Shown in pieces: positions 57,085 to 64,000 of a DNA stretch of 64,000 nt (position 1 is the first letter of the stretch; each line of letters opens with the position of its first letter). The notes under the pieces were generated by a model that was given only the letters and a program-made list of their open reading frames with translations, ran no database searches and had not been told where the DNA came from. Where the stretch lies: positions 2,169,501 through 2,233,500 of the forward strand of contig NZ_CP159402.1 in NCBI RefSeq assembly GCF_040500525.1. Direction: 5' to 3'. Source of the stretch: Azospirillum formosense (GTDB lineage: Bacteria; Pseudomonadota; Alphaproteobacteria; Azospirillales; Azospirillaceae). A program made the translations under genes and the position numbers.

Positions 57085-57227
57085 GCGTTGGATGTTGCGC
57101 CGCAGCATCCGGCGTTTCGTCCCGGAAGCCCGCTTCCGGGGTTGGGTCCTCGGACCCAGCGTCTCCCAGACGTGAAGCCTCCCTGTTCAACTCGCCGGCT
57201 AATCAACAGGTTAGCCGGCAGTTTTTT
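57085..57227 (+). ncRNA. candidate trans-acting sRNA (AbcR-like by context)
   Basis: No ORF of quality lies here, but a string of hairpins does: GGATG...CATCC, CCGGAAGC-CC-GCTTCCGG, TGGGTCC-TC-GGACCCA and CGTCT-CCC-AGACG. They are followed by a single-stranded CU-rich stretch GCCTCCCTGTTCAACTC, then a 9-bp terminator hairpin and six T. The CUCCC run could pair with ribosome binding sites, as in AbcR-type sRNAs (alpha-r15 family). The loop of the terminator (TCAACAGG) can pair with the upstream CCTGTT. The 5' end is estimated. Confidence 0.5.
57194..57227 (+). terminator. intrinsic terminator of the candidate sRNA
   Basis: GCCGGCTAA / TTAGCCGGC, a perfect 9-bp stem with an 8-base loop, followed by AG and TTTTTT. 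There is no protein gene for it to terminate on this strand, which itself argues for a noncoding transcript ending here. Confidence 0.9.
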
Positions 57228-57551
57228 GCCTAGGCGCAACTTGGGGTCCCATAGGGGTCCCAAAGCGGCGAGGTTGGGGCGGCTCCAAAGACTCACTCAG
57301 GCGCCGGCAAAGTTGATGCTGTCCGCACCTGATGCCTTGCTCCTTCGTGCTGATGCCGCTGATGCTGGACATCATGTGGGCACCCGCCGAAGGTTCACTC
57401 AACTTCTCGGCAGGCGTTCCGATGACCGCCAGCGGGGAGGGCGAACCCTCCCCAGTCCAGTACAGCAACCTTGGAAGTTTAGAGAATGACACTCCCCGTT
57501 TACGTACGGATCGGGTGTTCGCAACTGCCCCGCGCGCCCGATCACATAACA
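57228..57551. other. gene-free segment between the sRNA terminator and the AIPR gene
   Basis: About 320 bases. A duplicated GGGGTCCCA (near 57243) and a perfect hairpin GGGGAGGG-CGAA-CCCTCCCC at 57434-57453 are the only structure. The hairpin could terminate transcripts leaving the AIPR gene on the minus strand. The change from host-like to foreign composition starts about here, so an attachment site of the mobile region is plausible in this segment, but no duplicated core could be matched within the window. Confidence 0.4.
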
Positions 57552-59411
57552 TCAGTTGTAATCAGAAATAACTTGCCTCATTTTGGCGATAGGGGCGCTC
57601 TTTCTAAAGCTCTTTTTGGTGACAGACATCTGCGTCCGAAGTAGTGGAGAGAACTCATCTCCTTTACCAAGTTTGTCGGATTTGAGGAATGCGTTCAAAT
57701 CCTTGAGTTTATTGAATTCCGATTCATTAAACAAGCAATCCTCGTTGCCATCTGTAAGATAGTCATCAACAAGCTGCAAAGCAGCCTCTCCAATCTCGTT
57801 GAGCAAGCCGCCCTTATCAAGAGCGATGATCGCCTTGGAAATGCTTGCACTTCCATATCCACTACCGCTGTTTATAAGGATATCTTTCACAAGATCAACG
57901 GCAACCATTATGAACAGATAGCGCGTTTGCCCTCTGGTCGGCTGCTTTGCACCCCTACCGAAACCATATCCTGTTGCGAGCTTCTGCATGAGGTGTGCGG
58001 CGTAAAGAGATTCGACGCCGAACTCTGGCTCGTTCACGATTTTGTTAAACAACGTTCCGCCAGGAGCGAATGGCGGGTTCTTTCCATAGGCTATTCCTGG
58101 TTCACAGAGCCAGCCAGCCGCGTAAGCTTTTAGAAGCTCAAAGGCGTTAGCGGATTCGGCGTATTTAGGCAACGCCAGGGGATGCTGCCGCTGATAGGCT
58201 TTCCTTGCCTCCCACGCTCCGCGTTGAATTTCTAGGAACACACCAAAGCGGGAATTAAAGGCAGGCGCCCACGACCGAAAGTCCTTCTCCAGTGCGATGA
58301 AATCCTTTTCTCCAACAGTATTTTGAGAGTTTGTATATCTTGTTGTCTCTGTTAGTAGCTCATCACCCTCTGTACCAACCACTACGATTTTTGTAACTGC
58401 AACAGCATTGCCAAGTCGAGTTTCCCAAGCCGTTTGCTCAGGCGTCGGGGCACTTCCCCCTGAATTTAAGCGCCGCTGTAGAACTGACCAGATTGAGCGA
58501 GTGGTTTGGCAGCCATTAACGATAAACGGGTTAACTAACGTTACCTCGCTGTCGTCAGTAGAGCTGCGGATAACATCCTCAACAACAATGGTTATTCCAT
58601 TGTTGTACAGTCCAAATCGTTCAGGGTGAGATTCAATAGTTTGCTCAATGCCTTTGTTAACTTTCTTTTTACTACCAAGGAACTTTCTAACGTTCTTCTC
58701 ATACAGAAGGTCGAGGTCACCCGACATAATCCTGTAATCATTCATAAATTTATATATATCAGTAAGCTTGGCAGCACCGATGAGGAGGATGTCTCCCGCG
58801 CTTGCGACATTAGTTCGCAATTTCACATTGATCTTTTCCGGTCCAAATGCATCTTCTTCTGCAAGTTTATTGTAGATAGTTTCGATAGAAACAGCATCAA
58901 CATCGAAAAGCCAATCAAATTTTGATCGCCCTATTACTTTAATATTCTGAAGGTATTCTTGCTCTCCGGGGCTGAGCTTTCTATTTGTAGCTAGCACATA
59001 CTCCAAGCGGTCCTTCGGGCCGCTATTCGCGATAAAGTTACGAAGCCGATCAACAAGCTCCTTCGACATTGACGATAAGCTATCCCTCTTCCCTTCGAGG
59101 GTAGCAAACAGTTTTTGAGCTTCCACAGAGATAGTTTCCCCCCCAGAGTATGCCGTGCCATACTTACTCTGGACCAAAATCCATGTATCTCCCTCAACCC
59201 CCTCAGCCAAATCTTCTTTAATAAAAATAGCGGCGTCTATGCCGCCATCGCCAGCACCATCACACAGAATAATCTCTGATGACGATGCGTCGATTTCGTG
59301 CCAATCGCGCAGGATTTTTTCCGCAAAGCGATGACCTAATTCCGTCGTACTCGGCTCCCCAGCACGCACTTCCTCAAGCCATTGTTGTTCAAAATCTTCG
59401 AAGGGAATCAT
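57552..59411 (-). CDS. AIPR-family protein with N-terminal PD-(D/E)XK-like nuclease motif (candidate abortive infection gene)
   Basis: 619 residues from ATG 59411 (AAGGA upstream). Residues 1-100 look like an Mrr-type restriction nuclease: E31, then GDGGIDA with D59, and Q81-S-K83 in ILVQSKYG. Residues about 220-480 match AIPR: FGLYNNGITIVV (near 266-277), NPFIVNGCQTTRSIW (294-308), ETTRYTNSQNTV. AIPR proteins are linked to abortive phage infection. The gene is strikingly A+T-rich beside 70% G+C neighbours, with foreign codon use, so it was acquired. It stands alone, with no toxin-antitoxin-like partner. Nuclease activity is inferred from motifs. Confidence 0.85.
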   Translation of the reverse strand: MIPFEDFEQQWLEEVRAGEPSTTELGHRFAEKILRDWHEIDASSSEIILCDGAGDGGIDAAIFIKEDLAEGVEGDTWILVQSKYGTAYSGGETISVEAQKLFATLEGKRDSLSSMSKELVDRLRNFIANSGPKDRLEYVLATNRKLSPGEQEYLQNIKVIGRSKFDWLFDVDAVSIETIYNKLAEEDAFGPEKINVKLRTNVASAGDILLIGAAKLTDIYKFMNDYRIMSGDLDLLYEKNVRKFLGSKKKVNKGIEQTIESHPERFGLYNNGITIVVEDVIRSSTDDSEVTLVNPFIVNGCQTTRSIWSVLQRRLNSGGSAPTPEQTAWETRLGNAVAVTKIVVVGTEGDELLTETTRYTNSQNTVGEKDFIALEKDFRSWAPAFNSRFGVFLEIQRGAWEARKAYQRQHPLALPKYAESANAFELLKAYAAGWLCEPGIAYGKNPPFAPGGTLFNKIVNEPEFGVESLYAAHLMQKLATGYGFGRGAKQPTRGQTRYLFIMVAVDLVKDILINSGSGYGSASISKAIIALDKGGLLNEIGEAALQLVDDYLTDGNEDCLFNESEFNKLKDLNAFLKSDKLGKGDEFSPLLRTQMSVTKKSFRKSAPIAKMRQVISDYN

Positions 59412-60041
59412 GGCAGGTATCCTTATTTACGACGGGAGCACAGAAGATAGCATAAAATACGCACTAATACAACTTCACCGCATTCGTAGCCCCTCTCGCA
59501 CACCGCTATCCAACTACATTGGCTCGACATTTCGCAGATTGACGGCCCATTTGCCCATCTCGGGACGTAGTGCCTCCGCTCCAACGTGGTATGAAGGTGG
59601 GTGCCGCTGGGCATAATCCCTCCCTGCGGGCTTCGAACTTTCCTGGCTTGCGTCAATGCAGCCAGCGTATCCGCCAGCCCTCCTTCCTGATTTCCGCGCA
59701 TTGCGGCAAGTCAAGAGCGATTCACCACCATTCCACGCCGAGCATCACACGTCGCATGGCGGAACGTAGCTTGCCCGGATTGGCCGACCGGCGCAGCCCC
59801 CGGCGGGTGTATGATGGCAGCCCAGTAGTTGGAGCGTGCGGACGCCTGGACTGCCGGGGGTGCGAGCCCCGGCCTCGATGCCGGGGCAAGCCGGGCGATT
59901 GCCAATCCGAGGTGAGCGGCGGTCGAGCACGATCATTTCAGGCAGGGTGCCGCCCAGGCGCTTACCTCCGACGCGGCGTTGCTGGCGGCGGGTTCCCTCT
60001 GAAATGATCGCTGCGAGTCACTACTTCCCAGTGAGGTCGCC
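59412..60041. other. gene-free segment upstream of the AIPR gene
   Basis: About 630 bases. The AIPR promoter should lie in the A+T-rich first 60 bases: on the minus strand a weak TTGTAT-N17-TATCTT is visible. The rest returns to higher G+C and holds alternative hairpins GCCGGGG/CCCCGGC (59853-59873) and GCCCCGGC/GCCGGGGC (59866-59887) that share an arm, and an inverted-repeat element at 59931-60009. No credible protein gene is seen. Confidence 0.45.
59931..60009. repeat. 79-bp inverted-repeat element
   Basis: GATCATTTCAG ... CTGAAATGATC form perfect 11-base inverted ends; inside them further pairing (AGGG/CCCT, CCGCC/GGCGG) continues the stem, leaving about 30 unpaired bases. It is a long imperfect hairpin ending 32 bases before a small lipoprotein gene. 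It may be a miniature transposable element or a regulatory hairpin. Only one copy is in the window. Confidence 0.7.
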
Positions 60042-60293
60042 ATGCGTTGGGTGATGCTTGCAACGGTGTTGCTGTTGGGGGCTTGCGCCACCAACCATCA
60101 AGAAGCTTGTGCAGCCTACGGATTTAAGCCGGGCACAGATGCCTTCGCCAACTGCCTTATGACGCGCGAAGCTCAACTGAACGATGCGATCAGCCAAACA
60201 CTTCGGGACAACGAGATGCGCACCAACGCCTGGGCTCAGCAATTGCGCTCACGCACCTGCATTCCAATGGGATATGACTTTAGTTGTTATTAA
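60042..60293 (+). CDS. small lipoprotein, hypothetical
   Basis: 83 residues. Signal peptide and lipobox LLLGAC (cysteine at 15), then a small cysteine-containing mature part (CAAYGFKPGTDAFANCLM, RSRTCIPMGYDFSCY) with four more cysteines that may form disulfides in the periplasm. Similar short lipoproteins occur on plasmids and prophages. The next small gene begins 24 bases after the stop. Confidence 0.65.
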   Translation: MRWVMLATVLLLGACATNHQEACAAYGFKPGTDAFANCLMTREAQLNDAISQTLRDNEMRTNAWAQQLRSRTCIPMGYDFSCY

Positions 60294-60316
60294 CAAATTC
60301 TTTGGAGGGCTTCCGC

Positions 60317-60547
60317 ATGGAAGTTCTCATATTCCAAATTGTGATCATTTTCAGCCTTAATGTGGCTTATTGGTTTGGGAGCGACGTAGAAACCGGCCTT
60401 CACTATGTGATGATAGTTGCATGTTGCTGGACCGTCGAAACTCTCCTTCTTTTATTTTTTCCGCCGCTCATTGTGGTTCAGCTTGCTGTTATTTGGGGAA
60501 CGGTGCTTCATATTCGCCGCCGGGCTCAAGGGAAGGTATTACATTGA
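60317..60547 (+). CDS. small two-helix membrane protein, hypothetical
   Basis: 76 residues from ATG 60317 with GGAGG at a 7-base spacing. Two hydrophobic segments: LIFQIVIIFSLNVAYWFG and VETLLLLFFPPLIVVQLAVIWG, then a basic tail (HIRRRAQGK). Likely an inner-membrane protein. A holin-like role is conceivable from its size and prophage context, but no holin signature is seen. A 9-bp hairpin (GCGCAAAGG/CCTTTGCGC, 60615-60641) follows. Confidence 0.55.
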   Translation: MEVLIFQIVIIFSLNVAYWFGSDVETGLHYVMIVACCWTVETLLLLFFPPLIVVQLAVIWGTVLHIRRRAQGKVLH

Positions 60548-61109
60548 AGGCTTGGCTAGTGCGGCAGTTCTGCCCGCATTTGCTGCTCATCCTGAAGCAC
60601 ATGCCCGTGGCCTAGCGCAAAGGGCGCCGCTGCCTTTGCGCTGATTGACATCAGTTGCGGCAAGCCTGGGAGTCCGCTGGATGCGGCCTGAAGGGTGGGG
60701 AGCTACTGCCCCAGCGGCCAACGTCTGGGGCGACTCCATGGACTCCCAACGGGCTGCCAGAGGCATGCTTCCGCAGGTTGGATGCCGGCATGCGAATGCA
60801 CCATCGCACCGCCTGCGGTCTGCGGTCAGGGGTGAGGTGCAGGATGGGGGCCCCGGCCCTGTCCGCACCGTGTGCTGGGCCAGCACAAGACACCCCCCTA
60901 CCCTTCGGCTTGGAGGGGGTGGGGGTTGAAAACCGCGGCCCTGCCGCGGGGGGAGGGATCGCTCCCGTAAAATTTCCGCGAAAGGTTCGGTGTCCTCCAG
61001 CTTTCCCCGAAGCCTACCCAACAGAAACCATCCGATAGCGGATGCTTTTCAGTTATAATCCCACCCGCTCCCGATCTGGTGCGGAGCGTCGAAGCTGACG
61101 GAGGAACGA
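60548..61109. other. gene-free segment upstream of the phage-like HTH genes
   Basis: About 560 bases. Holds a hairpin GCGCAAAGG/CCTTTGCGC (60615-60641), a G-rich/C-rich patch near 60890-60950, and a small hairpin ATCCG-atag-CGGAT followed by GCTTTT (61029-61046). TATAAT at 61054-61059 is a possible -10 for the genes beginning at 61110, though no good -35 precedes it. No convincing ORF. Confidence 0.4.
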
Positions 61110-61604
61110 ATGAGCACGCTGCCCGCCAAGCCCGGTTCCGGTCCGGTGAACGTGGAACGGGAACGGCCCCGGCACCGCGGGATTTCGCGCAAATTGAGCG
61201 CCGGCCTCGACGCCCTGGTACACGGCGCCCGCACAATCACCGATGCAGCCGAAAGCGCTGGGATGCGCCGGGAAGCTCTTTCGTTGGCGCTGCGGAAGCC
61301 GCACGTTCAAGAGGAACTGGACCGGCGTGTGCGTGATGCGATGAAGCGCAGGGGCGTCAAGGCGCTCGCCAACATCGAATTCCTGGGCGACATGGCGAAG
61401 TCGGAGTACGTGCGGCTGGAGGCCAGTAAGGACTTGGCGAACCGGGCCGGCTACATCCCGCCGAAGGAGCAGCCGTCTTCCGATGGCGTGCTGATCGTCA
61501 ACATCGACCTTGGCGACGGGCGGGGTCCCTTCGTGCTGCACGATGGGTCGCAGGACGGTGCCGGGAGCCACGGCCCCCGTCTCGAAGGGCGGGTGTCGCC
61601 GTGA
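61110..61604 (+). CDS. phage terminase small subunit-like DNA-binding protein
   Basis: 164 residues; strong GGAGG before ATG 61110. A helix-turn-helix region (ARTITDAAESAGMRREALSLALRK) and a helical segment (EELDRRVRDAMKRRGVKALANIEFLGDMAKSEYVRLEASKDL) resemble the N-terminal part of small terminase or terminase-like HTH proteins, which recognise phage DNA for packaging. The terminase large subunit is not next to it, so a regulator is the alternative. Its TGA overlaps the GTG of the next gene. Confidence 0.5.
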   Translation: MSTLPAKPGSGPVNVERERPRHRGISRKLSAGLDALVHGARTITDAAESAGMRREALSLALRKPHVQEELDRRVRDAMKRRGVKALANIEFLGDMAKSEYVRLEASKDLANRAGYIPPKEQPSSDGVLIVNIDLGDGRGPFVLHDGSQDGAGSHGPRLEGRVSP

Positions 61605-61858
61605 CGGGGCGTCACGATCTGTGGACGGGCGACCTGCTGCCGCAGTTGATCGCGCGGCGCCAGCAGTTGGGCCTTACGCAAGACGAGCTTGGGGACCGCA
61701 TCGGCGTCACGGATGCCCTGGTCGGCAAGTACGAAGCCAGGATGAGGGCGCCGGGCTCCTTCCTGCTGGCCTGCTGGGTGGAGGCGCTGGACGCGCGTCT
61801 GGTGCTGGAGCCCCGGACCGGCATCGTGCAAGGGATCAAGCCCGGCACCCGTTCTTGA
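61601..61858 (+). CDS. XRE-family helix-turn-helix protein
   Basis: 85 residues from GTG 61601, overlapping the previous stop (GTGA). XRE/Cro-type HTH: LIARRQQLGLTQDELGDRIGVTDALVGKYEARMRAPGS, with little else. It is probably a dimeric repressor or Cro-like switch protein. It is cotranscribed with the terminase-like gene and convergent with the primase side. Confidence 0.8.
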   Translation: MTGRHDLWTGDLLPQLIARRQQLGLTQDELGDRIGVTDALVGKYEARMRAPGSFLLACWVEALDARLVLEPRTGIVQGIKPGTRS

Positions 61859-61872
61859 TGCCCCGTGCCGGG

Positions 61873-62135
61873 TCAGCGGGCGGCGTGGCGGCCTGCGTGA
61901 AGGGCGGCGTAGGCGGAGAGTGCGTCGCACCGCGGGCGGGCCGGCAGGGCGTCGAACAGGGCCAACGCCTCGTCCGCGGCCTGGGCATCGCATTCCAGAC
62001 GGTGGAGAGCGGCCACCAGCGGGCCGGAGGCGGGGCCGGCGAAGACCCGCACCAGCGCGGCCAGCGCACGGGATCGGGCGGCGCGCTCGGCGGGTTGAGG
62101 TTGCGGACTAAGGGACCGAAACCGGCGTCAATCAT
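61873..62135 (-). pseudogene. frameshifted small gene downstream of the primase-helicase
   Basis: ATG 62135 overlaps the primase stop (ATGATTGA). The first 14 codons read MIDAGFGPLVRNLN; then the coherent reading moves to another frame: PAERAARSRALAALVRVFAG, GPLVAALHRLECDAQAADEA, LALFDALPARPRCDALSAYA and AALHAGRHAAR, ending at 61873. The two halves make one plausible protein of about 87 residues only if a single base is gained or lost near 62090. This is either a real mutation or a sequencing error; a 59-residue product from GTG 62052 is another option. Confidence 0.5.
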
Positions 62136-63951
62136 CGCCGCCCCAGCGGGGTCGCCTGCCACGCCCATGTTCCGTTCCGGCATCGTCACGGGAGGCGGAG
62201 AGTTCGGATATGTCGGAATACCGCCCCGTCACCGTGTCGTAGGCCAGCGTCACCATGCCCAGGCGGCCCACCGACTTGAAGCGGCACTTGCGAATGTGGA
62301 TTTCGGTGCGGGGCGGGTACGCTTCGGGAACACGATGCACCACCACCCCCAGGTCGGCCTTGTTCGCGAAGTTGGCGGACCCGGAAATGTCGTAAAGGGT
62401 GGGCACCGGGAACTTCCCTGCCTCCCGCTGCATCTTCGCCGGGTGCGCTACGAGCCACACATGCACGCCGTGCCGTGCCGCGAACCGCTTGATCTTGCCA
62501 AGCGCCTGACTGACGTACTCCGTCTCCGTCATGTTGGCGGGCCGGTGGTGCTCGATCTCGTTCCACGGGTCGATGACCAACCCACGGATGCCGTAGCGCA
62601 TCACCGCGGCGGCGGCGGCCTCCAGCACCCATTCCAGTGTTGGGGCCACGTCGTCGGCCCGGATGAAGACGAAGCGTTCCCGAAGCCAGTCCAGAGTGCG
62701 GGCCAGCACGGCTTCGGTCATGCGCGGTCGCGGCCCATCCCAGAAGGGCGTTATGGTGTACTTCTCGGCCAGCTTGGACAGATGCTCGTCCGGCGGGTTC
62801 TCGAAGCTGCACAAGGCGAACCGCCATCCGTGATCGCACGCGAGGTTGACCATCAGGGCGTCGATGAACTCCGACTTGCCGCTGTTGGGGATGCCGGTCA
62901 CCACCGACAGTTCGCCTTCCCGGATCGTCATGTAAGGGTCGAGGCTCGTCCAGCCGGTGGAGCGCGCCCGCTTCCGCCCGTCGCGGTAGAGGCTCAGAAC
63001 CGCTTCCCGGAAGTCGTCGGTGTCATGAAGGGACCGGATCGGCCACGGCTTGGCGCTCGCAATGGCATCCCGCAGGGCGGCGGGACCATCGTTCGCCAGC
63101 ACCTCGTTGGCGTCCTTGCGCAGGGTCCCATCGGCAGCCAGCCATTCGACGCGCAAGCAGCGTTCCCGACCGAAGCGGCGGGCCAGTTCCTCGGCCAGCG
63201 CCTTGCCCGGCTCGTCCGCATCAGTGGCGATGACGATCTTATCCACTCCTGCCAGTTCAGTGCGGCAATTCCACACGTAGGCGAACTTCGCGTCGTCCTC
63301 AGGGTCGATGTCGCCTTCCCTCACCCGCTGCGGGGCGCCATCGGGCACGGACAGGACGTTGACGAACCCGGCTTCGAGCAGGCTCAGGGCGTCGATCTCG
63401 CCTTCTACGATGATGACTTCCCTGGCTCCGGCGATGCCGTCGAGGTTGTAGAAGACCTTCTCCGCGTCCTTTTCCTGCCTGAACCGCTTGCCGCGGGTCC
63501 GGTACTTCACGTTGACCACCTCGCCGTTCCGGCGGTAGGGGAAGGCGATGGCGCCGACCGTGGCGCCGGGCGCGCAGCCGGGCATCCAGGTCTGGACGCA
63601 GGTGACGCCCGCGGCTTCCAGGGTGGCGCGGCTGATGCCGCGGCTGGCGAACCACTCCACCACCCCCTCCGGCAAGGTGCCGGGCGTGAAGGCCAGCTTG
63701 ACCGGCTTCGGCTTGCGGGGCCGGGGGCTCGGGACAGGGGCGTCATGATCCTGGGCGCCCACGTTGCCGGTCCAGCCGCAATGGTGGCAGTTCCAGACGG
63801 CGCCGTCGTCGTCCACCGTCACGGACAGGCAGGGGTCGGCCTTGTGGCGGCGGCGGGTGTGGCTGCACCGCGGGCAGACGATCTTGTGCCCGCCCTGGCC
63901 GTAGGAGGAGAGGCGGATGCCGTGTTCAAGAAGGCGTTCAGCGAGGGTCAT
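62128..63951 (-). CDS. phage-type primase-helicase (T7 gp4/Twinkle-like)
   Basis: 607 residues from ATG 63951 (a GTG at 63960 is possible). N-terminal zinc finger C26PRC29...C55HHC58, a Toprim domain with catalytic VIIVEGEIDALSLLEAG and ATDADEPG, and a C-terminal RecA-like DnaB helicase: Walker A GIPNSGKSEF, RGLVIDPWNEIEHHR (Walker B region), WLVAHPAKM and ISGSANFANKADLG. Makes primers and unwinds DNA in phage or phage-like replication. It is the strongest sign that this region is a phage-derived replicon. It runs opposite to the HTH gene pair. Confidence 0.93.
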   Translation of the reverse strand: MTLAERLLEHGIRLSSYGQGGHKIVCPRCSHTRRRHKADPCLSVTVDDDGAVWNCHHCGWTGNVGAQDHDAPVPSPRPRKPKPVKLAFTPGTLPEGVVEWFASRGISRATLEAAGVTCVQTWMPGCAPGATVGAIAFPYRRNGEVVNVKYRTRGKRFRQEKDAEKVFYNLDGIAGAREVIIVEGEIDALSLLEAGFVNVLSVPDGAPQRVREGDIDPEDDAKFAYVWNCRTELAGVDKIVIATDADEPGKALAEELARRFGRERCLRVEWLAADGTLRKDANEVLANDGPAALRDAIASAKPWPIRSLHDTDDFREAVLSLYRDGRKRARSTGWTSLDPYMTIREGELSVVTGIPNSGKSEFIDALMVNLACDHGWRFALCSFENPPDEHLSKLAEKYTITPFWDGPRPRMTEAVLARTLDWLRERFVFIRADDVAPTLEWVLEAAAAAVMRYGIRGLVIDPWNEIEHHRPANMTETEYVSQALGKIKRFAARHGVHVWLVAHPAKMQREAGKFPVPTLYDISGSANFANKADLGVVVHRVPEAYPPRTEIHIRKCRFKSVGRLGMVTLAYDTVTGRYSDISELSASRDDAGTEHGRGRRPRWGGDD

Positions 63952-64000
63952 GGTCAGCACAGTCCATCGTCCCGCCGGACCGGATCGGGCCGGCGCTGGT

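Larger units (their letters stand above)
57228..64000. mobile_element. prophage-like or phage-satellite region (partial, right end outside window)
   Basis: Combined evidence: a drop in G+C for the AIPR gene, orphan small lipoprotein and membrane genes of intermediate composition, a terminase-small-subunit-like HTH protein, a short XRE protein, a frameshifted gene and a T7 gp4/Twinkle-like primase-helicase of phage type. The left limit is put at the sRNA terminator. No integrase, portal or capsid gene is visible, so it may be a remnant, a satellite, or continue beyond 64000. Confidence 0.5.

Noticed and set aside
57100..57230. tRNA or tmRNA at the left edge of the foreign region
   Set aside because: No cloverleaf with a T-arm could be closed and no tag-peptide frame is present; the hairpin string with a terminator fits an sRNA better.
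59423..59701. Short minus-strand frame as a truncated recombinase
   Set aside because: No catalytic Arg/His/Tyr pattern and no RBS; no support beyond an open frame.
59711..59905. Short minus-strand frame of 64 codons with a protein-like tail
   Set aside because: No start with RBS and no family resemblance; overlaps strong hairpins.
61836..62189. Uninterrupted minus-strand frame as the intact gene downstream of the primase
   Set aside because: After about 14 codons its composition turns to Pro/Trp/Ser/Arg-rich antisense-like text, while another frame becomes coherent.

Overview
The window is about 68-70% G+C. Gene content and regulatory signals point to a free-living alphaproteobacterium of the Rhodospirillales, most like Azospirillum. 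The supporting signs are two direct-repeat GTTC-N7-GTTC LexA boxes (the alphaproteobacterial SOS operator), the dnaX-ybaB-recR block with a small SRP RNA beside it, a CycM-type cytochrome c, a KDO pathway gene, a fliG, and an LsrB/VtlR-like LysR regulator. The species call is inference; no rRNA gene is present to settle it.

Left part (1-17.6 kb): a trans-aconitate methyltransferase cut by the window edge, a DUF4405 membrane protein, a PAS-PAS HWE/HisKA_2-type sensor kinase, a CYTH-CHAD protein followed 11 nt later by an orphan ParA ATPase, a methyltransferase, pgk, recR-ybaB-dnaX with the SRP RNA, cytochrome c, kdsB-pheA, a SulP transporter, nudC, a hisN-type phosphatase, and a 37-aa membrane peptide. 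Middle (17.7-34.7 kb): aquaporin, a five-gene YejA-YejA-YejB-YejE-YejF peptide/microcin C type importer, a pseudouridine synthase, ghrA, a MarR regulator, a lone fliG, a leucyl aminopeptidase, a GST, a TAXI-TRAP binding protein, a HupE/UreJ protein and a lipoprotein.

34.7-43.8 kb carries the SOS mutagenesis genes. imuB-dnaE2 lie on the plus strand and imuA lies about 3 kb away on the opposite strand, each with its own LexA box. Between them are a phosphatase, a 25-aa membrane peptide, a DTW-domain enzyme, a complete IS630 element and a 56-aa protein. 43.8-56.8 kb holds a Tim44-domain protein, a zinc-finger peptide, DUF4112, hemN behind an FNR/FixK-type box, a GST, a PrcB-like lipoprotein, a second peptide ABC importer, an enoyl-CoA hydratase, a DHA2 drug exporter and the LsrB/VtlR-like regulator. 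Downstream of that regulator is a candidate trans-acting sRNA (AbcR-like by position and architecture), headed by a LysR-type dyad and ended by a strong intrinsic terminator.

From about 57.2 kb to the right edge the sequence looks acquired. It contains a low-G+C AIPR-family gene with an N-terminal PD-(D/E)XK-like nuclease motif (candidate anti-phage gene), small lipoprotein and membrane genes, two phage-type DNA-binding proteins, a frameshifted gene, and a T7 gp4/Twinkle-like primase-helicase. No integrase is visible in the window.

A family of G+C-rich palindromic repeats (about 80-125 bp, seven copies) is scattered through the core region. Most copies lie just 3' of genes, one lies within an ABC transporter operon, and one lies in frame inside imuB.
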